Shown in pieces: positions 34,678 to 47,206 of a stretch of DNA of 64,000 bases. Each line of letters opens with the position of its first letter. The stretch's first letter is position 1. The notes under the pieces are model-generated. The model was given only the letters and a program-made list of their open reading frames with translations. It searched no databases and was not told where the DNA came from. Source of the stretch: Adiantum capillus-veneris. Its lineage: Eukaryota > Streptophyta > Polypodiopsida > Polypodiales > Pteridaceae. A program made the position numbers and the translations under genes. The stretch lies in contig CM043945.1 in assembly GCA_014529385.2 (NCBI GenBank), positions 3,940,312-4,004,311 of the forward strand, written 5' to 3'.

Positions 34678-35435
34678 TGTTAAGTATGGAGCCTGATTTA
34701 CCCTTTGTAATTTTCTATGGTAAAAGCGCACATTTGTAAGGCCCCCATTATGAGGAGAAGCCATCGTGCGTGAAGGAAAATCACTCACCGGAAACCAAAA
34801 TTTTCACGGACCAGAATCAGGGGCAACTTTAAAGGCCTTGGGGGCGGAGGCCCCCGATACTTTTTTTCGCCGGAATATTATGGCCGGACGATGGCCGGAA
34901 AGTGGTCGGAAAAAAACCGGTCGGTTGGCCGGGGGTCGGAAGTCAATGGCCGGTGGCCGAATTCAATGGCCGGTGGCCGAATTCAGAAGCGGACTTGTCT
35001 TCTCAAGGGCGGCCACACATGGGCGGATTGGAGGGTCCGATTTGGACTTATTCGCACAAGGGCGGCTACACATGGCTGTCTCTCATTAGAGAGGGCAGCC
35101 CTTTTGGCCTATAAAAGGAGGCCATTTCTACACACATTTCATAGTGTGAAGTTGATGCAACAAGGTGAGTGTGAGGTGGTGAGAGTGAAGCAAGGCGGGA
35201 GCTCCATTAAGGGTATAATCCCTTTGTAAACTACTTCTTGTTTTGAAGTACTAAAGCCATTGAGTGGCTGCTTTCCCGTGGACGTAGCCTACATTGGGTG
35301 AACCACGTATATCATGTGTACTCTCTCTCTCTCTCTCTTTCTCTCTGTACTCTATAATCTCGTGTATATAAATTTGTCTCTCTCCATTAAGTAATCTACT
35401 CAATTATCTATTTAGCTACGTCTTATTTCCTAACA
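34678..35435 (+). repeat. Copia-2 3' LTR
   Basis: 758 bp, TGTTAAGTATGG to TTTCCTAACA, partner of 29929-30671. It contains a local 20-bp tandem duplication (GGTGGCCGAATTCAATGGCC, about 34950-34989). Confidence 0.95.
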
Positions 35436-35440
35436 TTAAG

Positions 35441-36326
35441 GATGCTATCTCTATCTCATAGCAAAGGCAAAAGGCTGGTGCTGATAAGCACAAAAGTGCC
35501 CAAGCCTTTAAAGAAAATGATTGGGTCTTGCTTAAATTTCCCAAGGCTCCATTAAGGCACACGACGGGCAAGAATCCTACGGGACACCAAAAGTACTATG
35601 CTAAGTTAGCAAAAAGGTACTATGGTCCCTTCCAGATTCTTAGACCAATCAATGAGATGCCCTATCAACTCAAGTTGCCTAGTCATTGGCTCATATATTT
35701 GCTTTTCATGTGAGCCTACTAAAGCCTTACAAAGGAGAGCCACCTCAAGAACCAACTATTGAAGACCCACCGGAGATCGAGGACGAAGAAGAGGTGCTGT
35801 AGCCTGAGTCCATTCTCCGACATGAAGACAAGGTATTACGAGGCGGTAAGACTATCCGACGATATCTTATTAAGTTTAAGAATTATCCTTTTGAAGATGC
35901 TAGATGGATGCAAGGCATACAATTAAGGATAACCTAAACCTTGTCAATGCTTACAATGCTTCCCTAGAGTAAGAAAATTTACAAATGTTTAAAACGAACA
36001 AAGTTTTTGTCTTATAAGACTCTCTTTTTCTTTATTGTCCACAAATGTTAAGTAGTATGCATGCTCAGAATCAAGTTTGTGGAGACGACGTCTTCCAAAC
36101 ACCAAGTAGAGTTTGTCATTCTACTATGGAACATTGATAAGACTAATGTGCAGACATGATGCGACAGCCTTAGGCTCTCAAGAGCCAAATGGATTAGTCA
36201 TCCATTCTACAACGATGTCATAGCGTAAGATAGGGAACCTCTACCCGCCAGAAAATGGACTAATGAATAGGCTTTATCTTCTCTACCCCATAGTCGAGGA
36301 CGACTATGATTTCAAGAGAGAGGTAA
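35441..36326 (+). pseudogene. Gypsy-B unit 1 integrase C-terminus, chromodomain relic and 3' UTR
   Basis: Continuation of the coding region cut by Copia-2: WVLLKFPKAPLRHTTGKNPT, YYGPFQILRPINEMPYQLKL, then frame breaks, then a chromodomain relic (VLxPESILRHEDKVL, IRRYLIKFKNYPFEDARWM in mixed frames, to about 35945). About 380 nt of 3' UTR follows, ending in the polypurine tract 36314-36326. Confidence 0.85.
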
Positions 36327-37915
36327 TTCCATAATAGCTAATATCTAATTCTCCTAAATGGTTTTCTCATGTTTAACTAATCATTTAATATGGGGAAGTT
36401 CCAGGTAGAAAATGCTAGAATATTGGTCAAGCTAGCAGACCGGCCACAATAGGGATCCACAAGAGGGAAAATAGGGATCGAAAGGAGGGGGACCATCTGC
36501 AAAAGAGCAATGTGCAACAATGGGCTTTAAAGGCCCTAAGGTTCAGCCTAGTAAGACTTCCAAAATGCTAAGGTTCCAAAATTCAAAGGTTGGTGTCCAA
36601 AGGTCAAACACTAGGGAAATTGGATGCTTTGTGTGTGTACCAAAAAGTCTTGAAAACTCCTACAAAGGAGGGGGTGAGCCTTGCAAGTAGGGGATGAGAG
36701 AGAAAAACACACACACACACACACACGCACACACTCAGAAGCTTCCATTACACAAAGGGAATGAGGAACAATGTCAGCTCCCTAGCCTAGATGCCCACAA
36801 GGTGCACTCAAATCATATTGAATGGCCATGGAGGTGGACCAATGAGAATTAGGCTAGAGTAATTCTAGTTTGATTCATTTAAAAACACTTAATAAAAGCA
36901 CCAATAAGAATTAATCTCTCTAGAAGACTATTGGACTGTCTCCTAAGGGGTCCAATGAGCATTCAGTAGCCCAATGGCTTGCCTGATTCCTATTGGAAGA
37001 CAAAGGGGTCCAATGAGAGTTTAGTTGTATTATTTAATTTCCTAAAGCTCTCACAAAAGGGGAAAGGGGGACACACGTCAGAAGGCTATCACTTATGCTT
37101 CTAAAATCCTATTGGCCTGGAGAGGTCCAATGAGGTGCCAGCAAGAGGATTTAGCAAGGGGGGTCGACCAAGAGAGAGAGGGGGCTGATTTTCCAAAGTC
37201 ATTATTCCACACACACTCACACTAGCTCATGTGTGAAGCAAGAAGACTCTCTCTCTCCTTCTCAAGCTTTAATGGAGAGCTTATCACCTACTCCAAGCTT
37301 GTGGAGAAGGGGGGGCCTAAACCAACAACTCTTGGATTTGTGATGCAAATCCAACCAAGAGCCAAGCTTCAATGCATGCTCTTCTCCTCTACCATGCTAA
37401 TTACTAAGCTATGCTATGCTAATATGAGTGATTATGTGAGGAGATATACATCTTTCTCGTAAGACTACTCCTTCTTCCTCTCAATCTACTCTCATACCGC
37501 GCTAGCTCTGACCATCTTCGAAGGTGTGTGAGATCGTGAGGGAATTGATGTTGTGTTTTATAGGTGTTTGCTACGTGCTTGAAGTTTCCATCTTCATTGC
37601 ACTAGCTAGTGATTGAAGGAACACAAAGGATTGTATTGTAAAATGTCTCACTTGATGGGGGAAACCTATAATACAAAGCCTTTTGCAGGGGGGGACCGGC
37701 TCCATATAAATTTGGTCCTCAACTATTGTCAATAGCTTAATTTCTCTCTCTTTTGAAGTATTGTTCATGCCTATCTAACTAGGTGGTATGCTTTTTGTTG
37801 CTCTCTCCACCCAAGCACTCTTGCTATGCTCATTAGGAATCTATTCTAATGAAATGCTCACTATGTCTATGCTATTTTTCGCTACACACAAGTTACTAGG
37901 CCATTAAATGTTACA
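36327..37915 (+). repeat. Gypsy-B LTR 2 (shared middle LTR)
   Basis: About 1.59 kb. The start has decayed to TTCCATAATAGC (family TGTCATAATAAC); the end is AAATGTTACA. It is the longest uninterrupted LTR of the three and serves as reference for the deletion in LTR 1 and the replacement in LTR 3. Confidence 0.92.
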
Positions 37916-39510
37916 TTGGAATCACATCACAAAGTTTCTCTTTTCTTGCACAAGAAGGGAGGTCCTCAAGCTAGCTATAAATAGTTGGTATTATTAATTG
38001 CAATTGAGTAAGTAGAATAGGGATTTTTTAGCCTTGCAGTGCACTTGCCTTTGTGTAGATAACGACGCATCACCGTCAAGAGCTATGTTCTTAATAGTAG
38101 AGTCCTACGGGGCTTGCCTACGGCTTAACCACTATTGAGCTATTAGAAGTTTGACAGGAGACGGTGTTGTTTTGGTGTTGAAAGATCCTCTCTTCTATTC
38201 CTTGCAATTAACGGTATTCGAGCCATGGGTACAATAGCTTGAGTGCTTTTGTAAAGGGGTAAAGAGGAGTAGCAACTAGGGCTTGAAGTGCCAAGGTACA
38301 CCCATAAAAAAATTTACACCTAAAAGTTGTCAGAATGGTTGACAATAGTAAAGAGAGTGAAATTAATGTTGATAGCTTTGATTTTGCTAATGAGCAGGCT
38401 ACTAATGATGCCCCTATGCTTTTTAACGACCTTGTTACTGGGCTTCAAAAAGCCATGGGCAATCCATCCCTCCAAAGTGAAGTGCAACGATATCTTTGTG
38501 CTCATGGGATTCTCCAAACTGCCCACCATGACAAGAGAGTACCTAGGAAGCCTCCTTGTGAGACTTCCAAAAGAGGCCTCTCTCCGATTCTGGAAGAAGA
38601 AGAGGATTCATATGAAGGGCTCAAAAATTTACTTCTTGATGATGCATCTCCTTCCCAAAGGAGAATTCAAGAGTCCCCACCAAAGGAACGAGAAAGAAGT
38701 GAGTCTCGTACCACCTCGGCGGAGATGGCTCCACGAAGATGGTGGGCAAAACGCTCTCCATCACCTCCTAAATGGAGAAGACCATCACACACTTCTCCAC
38801 ACCATAATTCAAGAGAGGGATGAAAAAAAGCAAGAGAAGAAAAAGGTGAGAAAGAGGTCACTCTCTTCTCCATCTTCTTCATCCCCTTCCTCTTATGAAG
38901 AAAGCGATGGTGCACACAAGGAGGACAAAGGAAAGAAAAAGGCGAGAAAGAGGTCACCCTCTTCTCCATCTTCCTCAAATTCTTCATCTTCTGAAGAAAG
39001 CGATGGTGCAACTTTTGAACCATAAAAGATAAGAGGCCATAGGAAATCCTATGCCGCGTGGAAGAGATAGTCCAACCTCAAGAAATTCAAAGAGGGAGGA
39101 AAGAGCATCTCTTTCCTTACCTACGATGGCACCTTTGGTGCTACGGACAAAGTCTTGGCTTTCATCCAACAATTCGATGCGGCGTTTATAGATGAGGGCT
39201 TCACGGAGTCCTCTAAGCTACACCATGTAGCTATGTTCAAAAGTGTGCCAGGCAATGGTGGTCTAGCCTACGGGCCAACGGTGAAGCTCCACAAACATGG
39301 AAAATTTTAAGAGCTTCCATCATGAAGCAGTTTTTGGCCACTGATGCCAAAGACAAAGTACTCACCGAATGGCGAGTCTTGAAGCTCTCTCCCTACGAAT
39401 CCATTCACAAATATGTAGACAAGTTTTGGGATTTACATCTCAAAGCCGCTGTCTTCAAAAAAGATGGATTTTGGAGAGCAAAAACAACAACTTTGTGCGG
39501 GCTTAACTGA
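37916..39510 (+). pseudogene. Gypsy-B unit 2 leader and gag
   Basis: The leader starts with the degraded primer site TTGGAATCAC. Gag starts at ATG 38335 (MVDNSKESEINVDSFDFANE), runs to 38823, and continues in a shifted frame through the Ser/Lys repeat (RKRSPSSPSSSNSSSSEESD) to 39025. The capsid block follows at 39240-39510 (ATDAKDKVLTEW, IHKYVDKFWDLHLKAAVFKK). It is about 95% alike unit 1 by eye, but with its own shift near 38815. Confidence 0.88.
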
Positions 39511-40872
39511 AGAAATGGCAGAGTATGTCAACTCCCAAAGGCCACGCACCATCTGTGGTTATACACCATACTATGGTGGCTTCTCGAATCAATTTACAAA
39601 CAGGGGCTAAGAGAAATCCTAAGCCCACGGAAAACAAGGGTTCCAATGAGCCTAACAGGAAGGACAATGTCCAAAAGTCTCCTAAGGGCAATTATAATAA
39701 CAACAAAGCTAAGGAGAAAGGAGTTTACAAAGGCAAAAACAAACTCTCTCCTGAAGAGCTTGGGCGTTATCGCAAGGATAACTGTTGTTCAAGTGCGGCG
39801 AGCAAGGGCATTCTTACCACGCTTGTCCCCAAAAGAACACTCGCCATGAACCTCCTAGAGCTACCTTGGTCGAAATCCAAGAAGAGGAAGCTCACCACAA
39901 AGGATCTCCTCTATGCCATGCTTGGGTAAAGGTAAGAGAACATGATGCTTTTATTCTCTTTGACCCTGGTTCTACTCACAATTTCATATCCACAGAGTTG
40001 GCCACTCCCTTAATCCGGAAATTGAGGCTCCATGTCCAAAGCTATGTGGACAAAGAGGACTTCTTTATCTCTCCTCTCAAGCACGAGGATGTAAACTTAG
40101 GGGCACCATGGTTTGATCGCATGGTTGCCAATGTTAAATTCCCTGAGTTAGTTGAGAAGGGCATGGTTAGTCCTAGCTCATCTCCGTTTTGTTCACCCGT
40201 GCTACTAGTGCAAAAGAAAGATGACAGATATCGTAGTGTATCGACTATAGAGCACTAGATAGGATCACTATCAAAAATAGGTATCCCATTCCCTGGATGG
40301 AAGACCTATTTGATAAGCTACAAGGGTCGACCTACTTTAGTAGAATTGACCTAAAAAGTGGCTACCGTCAAATAAGGATAGTTGATTAAGACATTGTAAA
40401 GACCGTATTTCGCATTACGTTTGGTCTTTACGAATATATAGTCATGCCTTTGGCTTGATCAATGCACTAGCTACATTCAACCGCTTAATGGAGAAGCTAT
40501 TGAGGCCTCACTGAACCTTTACTGGAGTATTCTTTGATGATATTATCATCTACTCTAATTCACTAGATGAACACAAGCAACATCTCAAGGTAATATTTTC
40601 AAGCTTTAAGAGAGAAAAAAATTTATCTTAATTGAAAGAAAAGTGAGATTCAGTATTTAGGTCACATTATCTCTCAAGATGGCATCCAAATGAATCCATT
40701 AAAGTTAGAGGTAACAAAAGGATGGCCTAAATCAAGGAATATTCATGAACTAAGAAGCTTTATAGGTATGTGTGCATACTATATACGCTTCATAGAAAAG
40801 TTCTCATTAATTGCGGGACCATTAAATTTCATTTTCATATTGCTCACGTTGCTGGCAAGCATAATCAAGTAG
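39511..40872 (+). pseudogene. Gypsy-B unit 2 nucleocapsid, protease, RT
   Basis: Shares with unit 1 the single-base frameshift inside the zinc knuckle (about 39789) and the TAG that ends the protease-RT junction frame (40256-40258). The protease motif FILFDPGSTHNFIS is intact. RT is more decayed (GVFFDDIIIYSNS-like in shifted frame about 40530; RSFIGMCAYYIRFIEK). A deletion of about 385 bp joins GCGGGACCATTA directly to AATTTCATTTTC at about 40825, removing most of RNase H. Confidence 0.88.
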
Positions 40873-42380
40873 CCGATGCACTCTCAAGACGGTCGAGAGT
40901 GAATGCGGTTTCCATAGCAACTCATAATGATCTATCCTCTATGATAGATGAGGATGCTATTGATCCTGATTTCATCCTTGCACTAGGGAAGAAAGAGGAA
41001 CCATTTATTTTACAAGATTGTTATCTTCTCTATGGCAATAGACTATGCGTTACTAACTCACTAAGTGAGAAAATAATGTATGAATCTCATGCTCCTCCTT
41101 ATGCGCAGTATAGAGGGATTCAGTCTACCCTACAAGGGATTGAAACATATTTCTATTGGCCTACCATGAAATCAAACATACAAGAGTATGTTTCTAAATG
41201 TGTGGTATGCCAAAAGACAAAGTTTGATTGAGGGAAGCAACCTGGATTGCTTCAACCTTTGCCAATCCCTAATTCACCATGGGAGAGCATATCCATGGAT
41301 TTTATCTTTGGATTGCCTAAGTCTATCCATGGGAATATGAGAACATGGACGATAGTAGACAGGTTCAATAAAAAAGCTCATTTTATACTGGTCAAAAAGA
41401 CTATCAAAACCCATCATATGGCAGCCCTCTTAATATCACAAATCTTCAAGTACCATGGCTTGCCGATGTCCATAGTGTCGGATAGAGATCCTAGAATGAC
41501 CAGTTATTTCTGGAAGGGTCTCTTTGAGAATTGAGGGACAAGGCTAAACTTCTCTTCGGCCTATCATCCGCAAACGGATGGCCAAAGTGAAATAGCTAAC
41601 CTAACAATTCTTGATCTACTAAAAGCCTATGTAACGGAAGTAGATCAAAGGTCCCAATGGGAGGAGTACTTACCTTTAGTGGAGTATGCCTACAATAACA
41701 TTGTACATACTTCCACAGGAAAAGCACCTTTCGAGGTAATTGAGGGAAGATCTAAAAGTCCTCGGCTACTTAAGGTACATGGGAAGATCTTCGCTGCAGA
41801 TGAGTATAGCCGAGACCTACAAGAATCTTTCCAAAAGATTAAGGATGCTATCTCTATCTCATAACAAAGGCAAAAGGCTGTTGCTGATAAGCACAGAAGC
41901 ACCCAAGCCCTTAAAGAAAATGATTGGGTCTTGCTTATATTTCCCAAGGCTCCATTAAGGCACACGACGGGCAAGAATCCTACGGAACACCACAAGTACT
42001 ATGCTATGTTAGCAAAAAGGTACTATGGTCCCTTCGAGATTCTTACACCAATCAATGAAATGGCCTATCAAGTCAAATTGCCTAGTCATTGGCTCATATA
42101 TTTTCTTTTCATGTGAGCCTACTAAAGCCTTAATTACAAAGGAGAGCCACCTCAAGAACCAAAAATTGAAGACCGACAAGAGATCGAGGACGAAGACAAG
42201 GTGCTGCAGCCAGAGTCCACTCTCCGACATGAAGACAAGGTATTAGGAGGCGATAAGACTATCCGACGATATCTTATTAAGTTTAAGAATGACCCTTTTG
42301 AAGATGCTAGATGGATGCGAGGCATACAATTAAGGGATAACCTAAACCTTGTCAATGCTTACAATGCTTCCCTAGAGTAA
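40830..42380 (+). pseudogene. Gypsy-B unit 2 integrase and chromodomain relic
   Basis: Joins FHIAHVAGKHNQVADALSRR to the integrase zinc region (SHAPPYAQYRGIQSTLQGI, CVVCQKTKFD-stop) and core: [26 protein letters not shown], a stop at 41532-41534, then YNNIVHTSTGKAPFEV. The C-terminus (WVLLIFPKAPLRHTTGKNP) and a chromodomain relic (ESTLRHEDKVL, IRRYLIKFKNDPFEDARWM) reach about 42380. The segment at 41838 shows the empty Copia-2 target site. Confidence 0.88.
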
Positions 42381-43430
42381 GCAAATGTACAAATGTTTAA
42401 AATGAACAAAGTATTTGTCTTATAAGACTCTCTTTTTCTTTATTGTGTAGAAATGTTAAGTAGTGTGCATGCTTAGAATCAAGTTTGTGGAGACGACGTC
42501 TTCCAAACACCAAGTAGAGCTTGTCTCTCTATGGAACATTGATAGGACTAATGTGCAGACATGCTTGTGGCAGCCTTAGGCTCTCAAGTGCCAAATGGAT
42601 TAGTCATACATTCTACAACGACGTTGTAGGGTAAGATAGGGATCCTCTACTCGCTAGAAAAAGGACTAATGAATAGGCTTTATCTTCTCTACCCCATAGT
42701 CGAGGACGACTATGATTTCAAGAGAGAGGTAATGCCATAATAACTAATACCTAATTCTCCTAAATGATTTTCTCATGTTAAATTTGATCATTTAATATGG
42801 GGAAGTACCAGGGGAGAAAAAGCTAGAATATTGGTTAAGCTAGCAGACCAACCACAATAGGGATCCACAAGAGGGAAAATAGGGATCCAAAGGGGGGGGG
42901 ACCATCTGCAAAAGAGCAATCTGCAACAATGGGCTTTAAAGGCCCTAAGGTTCAACCTATTAAGACTTCCAAAATGCTAAGGTTCCAAAATTCAAAGGTT
43001 GGTGTCCAAAGGTCAAACACTAGGGAAATTGGATGCTTTGTGTGTGTACCAAAAAGTCTTCAAAACTCCTACAAAGGAGGGGGCGAGACTTGCAAGTAGG
43101 GGATGAGAGAGAAACACACACACACACACACACACTCACAAGATTCCTTTACACAAAGGAAATGAGGAACACATGTCAGCTCCCTAGCCCAGATGCCCAC
43201 AAGGTGCACTCAAATCCTATTGGATGGCCATGGAGGTGGACCAATGAGAATTAGTCTAGGGTAAATCTAGTTTGATTCATTTAGAAACACTTAATAAAAG
43301 CACCAATAAGAATTAAGCTCTCTAGAAGACTATTGGACAGTCTCCCAATGGGTCCAATGAGCATTCAACAGCCCAATGGCGTGCCTGATTCCTATTGGCT
43401 AGAAGACAAAGGGGTCCAATGAGAGTTTAG

Positions 43431-44327
43431 TTTTTAAATTAATCAAACTTTTAAATCATGCATGAGAGACTTTAAATTGCAAAATTTGCTTATGTAGGGA
43501 GGCGTTGTAGCACGACCTAATCGCAACCCACAAAATTGTCAAATCGTGGATCGGCAACCCGGCTAGGGCATGGAAGCACGAGCCTAAGATGTATAGACAT
43601 AGAGGATTCAAGGGATCCTTCTACTCATCATAGAGAGAAGCCATGGAAAGGGGCTTCCTTTAATCAACAACACGTTTCCATTCACTAATCACTTGCACAC
43701 AATCACGTGGTTGAAATTAACCTCTCACATCAATCACTCTTATTTACAACTCTTAATCACAACTACACAAGCATGCAATTAACATACCTACTCCGCCTTA
43801 GTGTGTCTATTCCGGCACAACCCCTCAATACGACTACATATTCACACACACTAATTGCACCTTGTAGAGAGAGATGAAGACAAGTAAGGCATAGCCCTCA
43901 CACACCATGGCAAATGGTGTGGATAGAATAGATTAACTCAAAAAAGGGATTATAGATCTACCATCACACTAATACAATCTCACTCCACATAATCAAGCAA
44001 AGAAGACTAATAAGAAAGAAAGTGTAATTGATTATTAGAAATCAAAGCTACATGGGCATGGAAAGCCCATGAGCCTCATGACCATCCACTCTACAAAAAG
44101 GAGTCCTCACCCAAGAATGACTACTCATTAAGCATAGGGCTCTTTTATAGCTTTGGGCCTCAAACCCTTCAACTATAGGATAAAGTTGAGCTCTCTAGCC
44201 TAGACTCATACAACTTTGGAACTCCTACATGAGCCCAAGCCCTATACAATGAAAAAGAAATATTGTGCACTATAGCACAACCACAACTTGGTGCTTAATT
44301 GGTGTAGCCTGTGTTAGCCGTTGCTAA
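43431..44327. other. Unidentified 0.9-kb insert in Gypsy-B LTR 3
   Basis: Unrelated to LTR 1 or LTR 2. No open frame of note. From 43493 to 44329 it would read TGTAGGGAGGCG...TTGCTAACA, so a solo LTR is possible, but no flanking 5-bp duplication is evident. Confidence 0.6.
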
Positions 44328-44864
44328 CAAAATCCTATTGGCCCGGAGAGGTCCAATGAGGTGCCAGCAAGAGGATTTAGCAAGGGGGGTCGACCAAGGG
44401 AGAGAGGGGGCTGATTTTCCAAAGGCATTATTCCACACATACTCACACTAGCTCATGCGTGAAGCAAGAAGACTCTCTCTCTCCTTCTCAAGCTTTAATG
44501 GAAAGCTTATCACCTACTCCAAGCTTGTGGAGAAGGGGGGGCCTACACCAACAACTCTTGGATTTGTGATGCAAATCCAACCAAGAGCCAAGATTCAATG
44601 CATGCTCTTCTCCTCTACCATGCTAATTACTAAGCTATGCTATGCTAATATGAGTGATTATGTGAGGAGATATACATCTTTCTCGTAAGACTACTCCTTC
44701 TTCCTCTCAATCTACTCTCATACCGCGCTAGCTCTGACCATCTTTGAAGGTGTGTGAGGTCTTGGGTCTGAGATCGTGAGGGAATTGATGTTGTGTTTTA
44801 TAGGTGTTTGCTACGTGCTTGAAGTTTCCATCTTCATTGCACTAGCTAGTGATTGAAGGAACAC

Positions 44865-45028
44865 AAAGAATTGTATTGTAAAAGGTCTCCCTTGATGGAG
44901 GAAATATTTAATACAAAGCCTTTTGTTGAGGGGACCGGCTCCATATAAAGAATTGTATTGTAAAATGTCTCCCTTGATGGGGGAAATCTTTAATACAAAG
45001 TCCTTTGCATGGGGGACCGGCTCCATAT
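44865..45028. repeat. 82-bp tandem duplication in Gypsy-B LTR 3
   Basis: 44865-44946 and 44947-45028 both begin AAAGAATTGTATTGTAAAA and run to CCGGCTCCATATA. LTR 1 and LTR 2 have a single copy. Confidence 0.9.
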
Positions 45029-45241
45029 AAATCCGGTCCTCAATTGTTTTCAATAGCTTAATTTCTCTCTCTTTTGAAGTATTGTTCATGCCTATCTAAC
45101 TAGGTGTTATGCTTTTTGTTGCTCTCTCCACCCAAGCACTCTTGCTATGCTCATTAGGAATCTATTCTAATGAAATGCTCACTATGTCTATGCTATTTTC
45201 CGCTACACACAAGTGACTAGGCCATTAAATGTTACATATTC

Positions 45242-45621
45242 TTTGGCAATTCAAATCCTTAGTTGCTACTTCTCTTAGCCTTTGAAAATTAGCACTTAAG
45301 TATCTACACCCATGGCTCGAATTGGTAAATTATAAAGAGTAGTGGAGTGGATCTAATATTGCAGGGTTGCCGAGGGATAGCTTCTTTCGGACTCCTTATG
45401 GCTCAATAATGGTAAAGCCGTAGGCAAGTCTAAAAAGATCCCATTATTAAGACCAAAGCTTTTGAGGTGTGCACTATATCCCACATAGTGGGCTCAACAA
45501 AACCAATAATAGATCCCAGTCCCACTTACCCTAATATAATTAAAAAAATGAACTATTAATAGGCTACTTAAGGACCTCTCTTCTTAAGCAAGAAAAGAGA
45601 AAGCAAATGCTCTGATACCAA
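45242..45621 (-). other. Gypsy-A leader and primer-binding site
   Basis: Minus strand begins TTGGTATCAGAGC at 45621-45609 next to the Gypsy-A 5' LTR, followed by a leader homologous to Gypsy-B leaders. It is interrupted at 45241 by Gypsy-B and continues at 24526 into the gag ATG at 24497. Confidence 0.88.
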
Positions 45622-47206
45622 TGTAATGGCAATGGCCTATGAACTTTGAGAGTAGCAGAATTAGGAAATTAGAGAAAACATTTTTGTGAGATTACTTTGT
45701 GAGCATAGAGGGTGAACTTAATTGATGGTAGCAACATAAACATAGTACTTAGTTAACTTGGCATGAACAATACTTTTGCAAGAGAGAGAGAGTTTAGAGA
45801 ACATGACAACAATTGAGGACCGGATTTATGTGGAGCCGGTCCCACCTCCAATAGGCATTTGTATTAAAGATTCTCCCATCAAGAGACACTTGGTACAATA
45901 CAATCTTTGTGCTCCTTGTGACCTAGTTGAAGCAATGAAGATGGAAAGATTCACGCATCACGAGCATAACATAAACTTTGCAAAAAGCATTAACTATCCC
46001 AACCCTCAGTCTCAAGGCCTCAAACAACTTTGAAGGTGGAGAGAGCTAGTAGGGAATGAGGGTAGGGTAGAGGAAGAAGAAACATTCCATAGGAGAAAGA
46101 AATATTTTCTCACTTATCATCACTCTTCTTGCTAGCATACATATATCATACTAATGAAGATGGAGAAGATGGCAAGCTTAAGCATTGAAGCATGGCTCTT
46201 GGATGGATTTGTATTCCATAGCCAAGAGTGTTGGTGGTGTAGGCTCTCAACTTCTCTACTAGCTTGGAGAAGGAGACACTTCACACAATGAGAGTATGTG
46301 TGGGAGAGTATACCCCCTAAGGAGCCCCCCTTCTTGCTTTGGTTGACCCCCCCCCCCCCCCCCCTTCCCTTATAGCTCATGCTTGAAGCTCATTGGACCC
46401 TTTCAGGCCTAGCCAATTACAAGCAAGAGGCATATCAAGCAACAAGGGTAGGCTTGGGAAAAGTGTCCCCCTTTCCTCTTTGAGAAAGAAGACTTGATAA
46501 ATGCTAAAACAATTAATTAACTAATTTATCATGGGACCCCTTGGGAGGCCAACCGATAGGCTTTGGGCACACCATGCGGCAACATGTGTAGGGGCTTGAC
46601 ATGTGTCCTTGCTGCCTCTTGAAGCTTGGGCTTACTTTGTGTGTGTGCATGCGTGCGTGCATGTGTTCTCTCTCATCCCCCTAGCTTTAGGGCTCGCCCC
46701 CCCTTGTGTAGGGATACTTTGACTTTGTGGAACTCAAGCACCTTAGTTAGCGAGCATGATAGAGCACATCAAGCTTGGGTACTGTTCCCACAAGCACCTC
46801 AAGTTCCCTAGTTGGCAAGCAGGACAAGCACCTCAAGCATCTTAGTCAGCAAGCACGACAAGCACCTCAAGCACCTTAGTCAACAAGCACGACAATCACC
46901 TCAAGCTTGGGCTGGGTTCCCACCTCAAACACAGCCCTAGCTTACCTAAGTTCAAAGGACTTTTAACACTAGACATTAGAGGTCTTTAATGAAGCTAACC
47001 CTAAGGTCTTTAAGCTCCATTAGCTAACCTTGCTCTTTGACAAATCATCTCTCGTTTGGGCCCCTTTACCATTGACCTCGTGTCGAGATAGACCCGAAAG
47101 CACATGTTTATATTCTAACCCTTGTTCCCATCTATTCTCCCACATAAAATAATCATTTTAATATGAGAAAATCATTTGTGTTGGTTAGATATTAGATTTT
47201 ATGATA
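45622..47206 (-). repeat. Gypsy-A 5' LTR
   Basis: About 1.6 kb. Plus-strand start TGTAATGGCAATGGCC; the outer end TTATGATA has lost the terminal ACA (one substitution from TTATGACA). It contains an 18-nt C run (46347-46364) and the minisatellite at about 46737-46907. Confidence 0.93.

Larger units (their letters stand above)
29924..35440 (+). mobile_element. Copia-2: plus-strand Ty1/copia element
   Basis: LTRs at 29929-30671 and 34678-35435. TSD TTAAG lies on the right (35436-35440) and TGAAG on the left (29924-29928). The homologous undisturbed site in Gypsy-B unit 2 (near 41838) reads AAAAGATTAAGGATGC, showing that the left copy mutated by one base. Primer-binding site TGGTATCAGAGC at 30674-30685; polypurine tract CAAGTGGGAGAT before the right LTR. 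Total 5.5 kb. The LTRs differ by three or four indels and few substitutions, so this is the youngest insertion in the nest. Confidence 0.96.
42733..45236 (+). repeat. Gypsy-B LTR 3 with internal replacement
   Basis: TGCCATAATAACTAATACC to AAATGTTACA, 2.5 kb. Longer than LTR 2 because about 43431-44327 (roughly 0.9 kb of unrelated AT-rich sequence) replaces about 90 bp of LTR 2, and because of an 82-bp tandem duplication at 44865-45028. Confidence 0.9.
24527..45241 (+). mobile_element. Gypsy-B: tandem chromovirus array, LTR-internal-LTR-internal-LTR
   Basis: Three LTRs (24532-25612, 36327-37915, 42733-45236) alternate with two internal regions in the same orientation. The 5-bp TSD TATTC appears only at the outer ends (24527-24531 and 45237-45241). 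The middle LTR is preceded by a polypurine tract (AAGAGAGAGGTAA) and followed by a primer-binding-site relic (TTGGAATCAC), as expected if it is shared by both units. Both internals encode a chromovirus polyprotein related to Gypsy-A. The first unit holds Copia-2. The array sits in the Gypsy-A leader. Confidence 0.92.

Noticed and set aside
46347-46364. C18 run considered as a regulatory feature
   Set aside because: The position matches a variable homopolymer/simple-repeat site inside the LTR; length differences are expected slippage.
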